Below, in pieces: positions 61,656-64,000 of a stretch of DNA of 64,000 bases (position 1 is the stretch's first letter; each line of letters opens with the position of its first letter). The notes under the pieces were generated by a model. It saw only the letters and a program-made list of their open reading frames with translations. It did not search any database and was not told where the DNA came from. A program made the translations under genes and the position numbers. The DNA comes from Blastocatellia bacterium UBA7656 (GTDB lineage Bacteria > Acidobacteriota > Blastocatellia > UBA7656): NCBI GenBank assembly GCA_002483445.1, contig DLHY01000107.1, positions 1 to 64,000 of the forward strand. Reading direction: 5' to 3'.

Positions 61656-62684
61656 TCAGTTGGTCTGGCCGCGCAGTTTCTTTATCGCTTCGCGAAGCGC
61701 CGCAGCTTTCGGGTCATCGGGAGCGAGGCGAAGGTATTGTTCAATGTGATCGGCGGCTCGCGCGCGATCTCCTTTCTTTTCGTAGAGGCGGGCCAGTTGC
61801 AGATGCGCGCTTGAAAGTTTTTTACCGCTTGCTTCAAAAGCCTGCTGCAATTCCTTTTCGGCCATATCGAATACGCTGGCGCGCTCCTCAGATGCTTCTT
61901 TGGACTTTGACGGATCAATCGTCGCTGCGTAGTCGATGAGCGCCGAGCAGCGCATAACGACTATCTGCTGATCGGCGCGATTGAGGCGGGCCGCTTCGCC
62001 GAATACTCTCGCGGCAATGAGGTATTTTCTCTGACGGGTCAGCACAATACCGAAACTCTGATAGATGCGGTCGTCTCTGGGATTTATATCGCGGGCGCGT
62101 TGAAGCTCGGAGATGGCTTCATCGAGTTGATTGATTTTTATAAATTCGTTTGCCAGCGCGAAGTGCGCGTCGAAGTAATCGGGGAATTGTTTTATGGCTT
62201 CCTGCATCGCGCTGATCGCTTCCTGCGGTTTATCTGCTTTTGAGAACCGCACTCCCTGATCGAGCGAGTTGCGCGCCGCCTGGGGAACGTTTTGAACGAA
62301 AGCCGGTCTCGACGAAGTAACAGGCGGGCTGCCTTTGGAAATCAGAGTTATTTCGACGGTGCGCGTCTCGCCGGGGCTGTTCTGATCGATGGTGCGTGAG
62401 AGCTCGATGCGCTCATTTACAGGATTACAGTCGGGCATCGATATGACGATGATATAGCTGTTTTCAGTCAGTCCGCCGAACTGGAAATCGCCTTCGTTGT
62501 TGGTAACTGTCTGATTGATCATCGAGCCGTTCCCTGTTTGCAGGTCAACGACCACTCTGGCGACGTTCTGGCCCGAAGAGTTGCGCACCTTCCCTCTTAT
62601 CGTATGGCCCTGAGGCATTCCCAGCGCGGGCAAAGAGATGGAAACCGCAAGAGTCAGCAGAGTGATTTTTCGGGTCAGCATCAT
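61656..62684 (-). CDS. Exported protein with carboxypeptidase-regulatory-like domain and TPR repeats
   Basis: A 342-residue protein. Signal peptide to about residue 22; residues about 25-105 form a CarboxypepD_reg-like beta-sandwich (GHTIRGKVRNSSGQNVARVV); about 130-340 are TPR units (YFDAHFALANEFIKINQLDE). GGAGG lies 8 bases before ATG 62684; an ATG at 62702 also exists. Sited before a TonB receptor on the same strand, so it could be a periplasmic partner of that system (inference). Confidence 0.82.
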   Translation of the reverse strand: MMLTRKITLLTLAVSISLPALGMPQGHTIRGKVRNSSGQNVARVVVDLQTGNGSMINQTVTNNEGDFQFGGLTENSYIIVISMPDCNPVNERIELSRTIDQNSPGETRTVEITLISKGSPPVTSSRPAFVQNVPQAARNSLDQGVRFSKADKPQEAISAMQEAIKQFPDYFDAHFALANEFIKINQLDEAISELQRARDINPRDDRIYQSFGIVLTRQRKYLIAARVFGEAARLNRADQQIVVMRCSALIDYAATIDPSKSKEASEERASVFDMAEKELQQAFEASGKKLSSAHLQLARLYEKKGDRARAADHIEQYLRLAPDDPKAAALREAIKKLRGQTN

Positions 62685-62760
62685 TGAATAATCCTCCATC
62701 ATGAAAAAGTGGTGGAGTCTTGCCAGACTCCACCACAGTTAATCCGCTCTGCCTTTTCGC

Positions 62761-64000
62761 TTAGAAGGTGAACTTCAAAGCGAACTGGAAGGCGCGCGGG
62801 CCGCCCGTGCCGAAGATGTTGTTGGTGCGGGCGAACGGGCGATAGGTGTTGAAGATAAATCCCGGTTCCGCCGCGTCATCCTTGGCCGGAATGATCGTGT
62901 CGTGAATGTCAGTCAGGTTGGAAAAGTTGAAGAGGTTGAAAACCTCGCCGATGAGGTCGATCTTCTTCGATTCTCCAAACTTGAACGACTTGGTCACGCG
63001 AACATCCTGAGCGATGATCGAGTCTCCGCCGATGGGAGTGTCCGCCGGGAGCAGGGCAAGCTCTCGCAGCGGGGTTCCATAAGGATCGACCGGGACGCCG
63101 CCTTCGATGCGCGCAGCGAACTGACGTCGATTCGCATTGTAGGCGGAGATGATCGCGTTGAGTTCGTTGACCGAGCCTATACTGCGACCGACCTCGCCTG
63201 CGCCTGCGCCGGGCAGATAGGTGAGGAACGATCCCGTGCCAGTCAGGTCGACGTCATCGGGCAGAAACGCGCTGAAAGAGAATCCGCTGAAGAGCGTCGA
63301 TATGAGCGACACTGTCCAGTTGCCAAGCACATGCTTCTTGAAGCCGTTGTCGCTGTCCTTGTAGAAGGGCAACTCCCACAGTCCGCTTATGACCAGGCGG
63401 TGAGTCCTGTCGAGACCAGCCGGACCGAACTCTTTGCTGAAGTCGTTGCGATCCGTGATGACCGCTCCGAGTCCGAGTACGTCGCCTCCGAAAGCCTTGA
63501 ACCGCGAAAGCGTGTAGCTGCCGGTGAACTGGAAGCCGCTGGCAAATCGGCGATCCAGTCGGACCAGCAACGCCTGATAGGTCGAAAAGCCTGACGAGTC
63601 GGCGTAAGGTATGGTGTTCGGGAAATTGGTTACCGGATCAGGATTGCCCTGGCTGTCGACGGCCTGAGCGAAGTTGGCGTCGTAGACGAGTACCTCATGG
63701 GCGCCCTTGCGGTAGTTGTAGTCGGCCTGGAGAAGCATCCTCCACGGCAGTTCCTTCTGGATGCCCACCGAGTACTGCAGCGAGTAAGGCACCTGGAACT
63801 CGGTCGAGAACAACGGGCCTGAAACCGCGCCGAAGCACTCGATAGAGGTACGCAGCGAGCAGTTGAAGGCGCGCGATTCGATATCTCTCCGGACTCTCGG
63901 CGCAAGCGCCAGCATGTCTCTCAGCGTGATGAAGCCGCTGGCATTTCCCCGCACGTTGCTGAATCGTCCGTCTCCACCAGGCAGCAGATTGCTGATGACG
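62761..64000 (-). CDS. TonB-dependent receptor, Oar-like, C-terminal part (partial)
   Basis: The frame is open to the window edge at 64000 and reads into the window as VISNLLPGGDGRFSNVRGNA. About 412 residues are visible. The barrel strands (GFQFTGSYTLSRFKAFGGD) and the last segment RAFQFALKFTF with the C-terminal aromatic Phe are as in Oar/TonB outer-membrane receptors. No plug domain is visible because the gene is cut. The protein at 61656 lies downstream. Likely imports an unknown substrate. Confidence 0.85.
   Translation of the reverse strand, partial: VISNLLPGGDGRFSNVRGNASGFITLRDMLALAPRVRRDIESRAFNCSLRTSIECFGAVSGPLFSTEFQVPYSLQYSVGIQKELPWRMLLQADYNYRKGAHEVLVYDANFAQAVDSQGNPDPVTNFPNTIPYADSSGFSTYQALLVRLDRRFASGFQFTGSYTLSRFKAFGGDVLGLGAVITDRNDFSKEFGPAGLDRTHRLVISGLWELPFYKDSDNGFKKHVLGNWTVSLISTLFSGFSFSAFLPDDVDLTGTGSFLTYLPGAGAGEVGRSIGSVNELNAIISAYNANRRQFAARIEGGVPVDPYGTPLRELALLPADTPIGGDSIIAQDVRVTKSFKFGESKKIDLIGEVFNLFNFSNLTDIHDTIIPAKDDAAEPGFIFNTYRPFARTNNIFGTGGPRAFQFALKFTF

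Overview
The window looks like chromosomal DNA of an acidobacterium, most likely class Blastocatellia. This is inferred from the gene families and not from any marker gene: two acidobacterial-type long ABC permeases (ADOP/MacB-FtsX type), Oar-like TonB-dependent receptors at both window edges, FG-GAP and BACON surface proteins, a near-complete coenzyme F420 pathway, and a probable membrane-spanning-lipid radical SAM enzyme. No rRNA, tRNA or CRISPR array was recognised.

Layout. 1-13.1 kb: end of a TonB receptor, EF-hand protein, HAD phosphatase, ferredoxin-like protein, subtilase with seven BACON repeats, SPFH membrane protein, cold-shock protein, FG-GAP protein and a TnpB element. 13.3-16.8 kb: a 175-bp MITE, then an ECF sigma factor / anti-sigma (FecR) / NHL-repeat / haem-binding operon. 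16.8-20.9 kb: BlaI-type repressor with two clear operators, an M56 (BlaR1-like) protease fused to HEAT repeats, and a secreted HEAT protein. 20.9-30.7 kb: hydrolases and two MacB-like permeases. 31.4-44.2 kb: F420 island, with npdG-cofD-cofC-cofE (and a Tat-exported class V aminotransferase) on the minus strand; on the plus strand two LLM oxidoreductases, a PPOX enzyme, a DNA methyltransferase, cofG, cofH and a third LLM oxidoreductase. A second TnpB element lies between the two arms.

44.3-64 kb: a winged-helix/AAA/TPR regulator with three helical-phase direct repeats upstream; a TIGR01777 epimerase; two fasciclin proteins divergent from a CarH-type B12 photoreceptor, with facing sigma70 promoters; a radical SAM pair whose larger member resembles the Tes/Mss lipid cross-linking family; a MITE-truncated DUF5615 pseudogene, a sulfite-oxidase-like protein and a transposase remnant; a penicillin acylase family enzyme, an HD-GYP response regulator, a TPR protein and the end of another TonB receptor.

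Intergenic space is rich in short repeats: 175-bp MITEs with 15-bp inverted ends, a 74-79 bp GTAG...CTAC family, and several stem-loops with low-complexity arms of about 7-bp units. The best leads are the radical SAM pair, the CarH/fasciclin divergent unit, the BlaI operator that overlaps a terminator, the M56-HEAT fusion, and the triple 11-bp repeats next to the winged-helix regulator.
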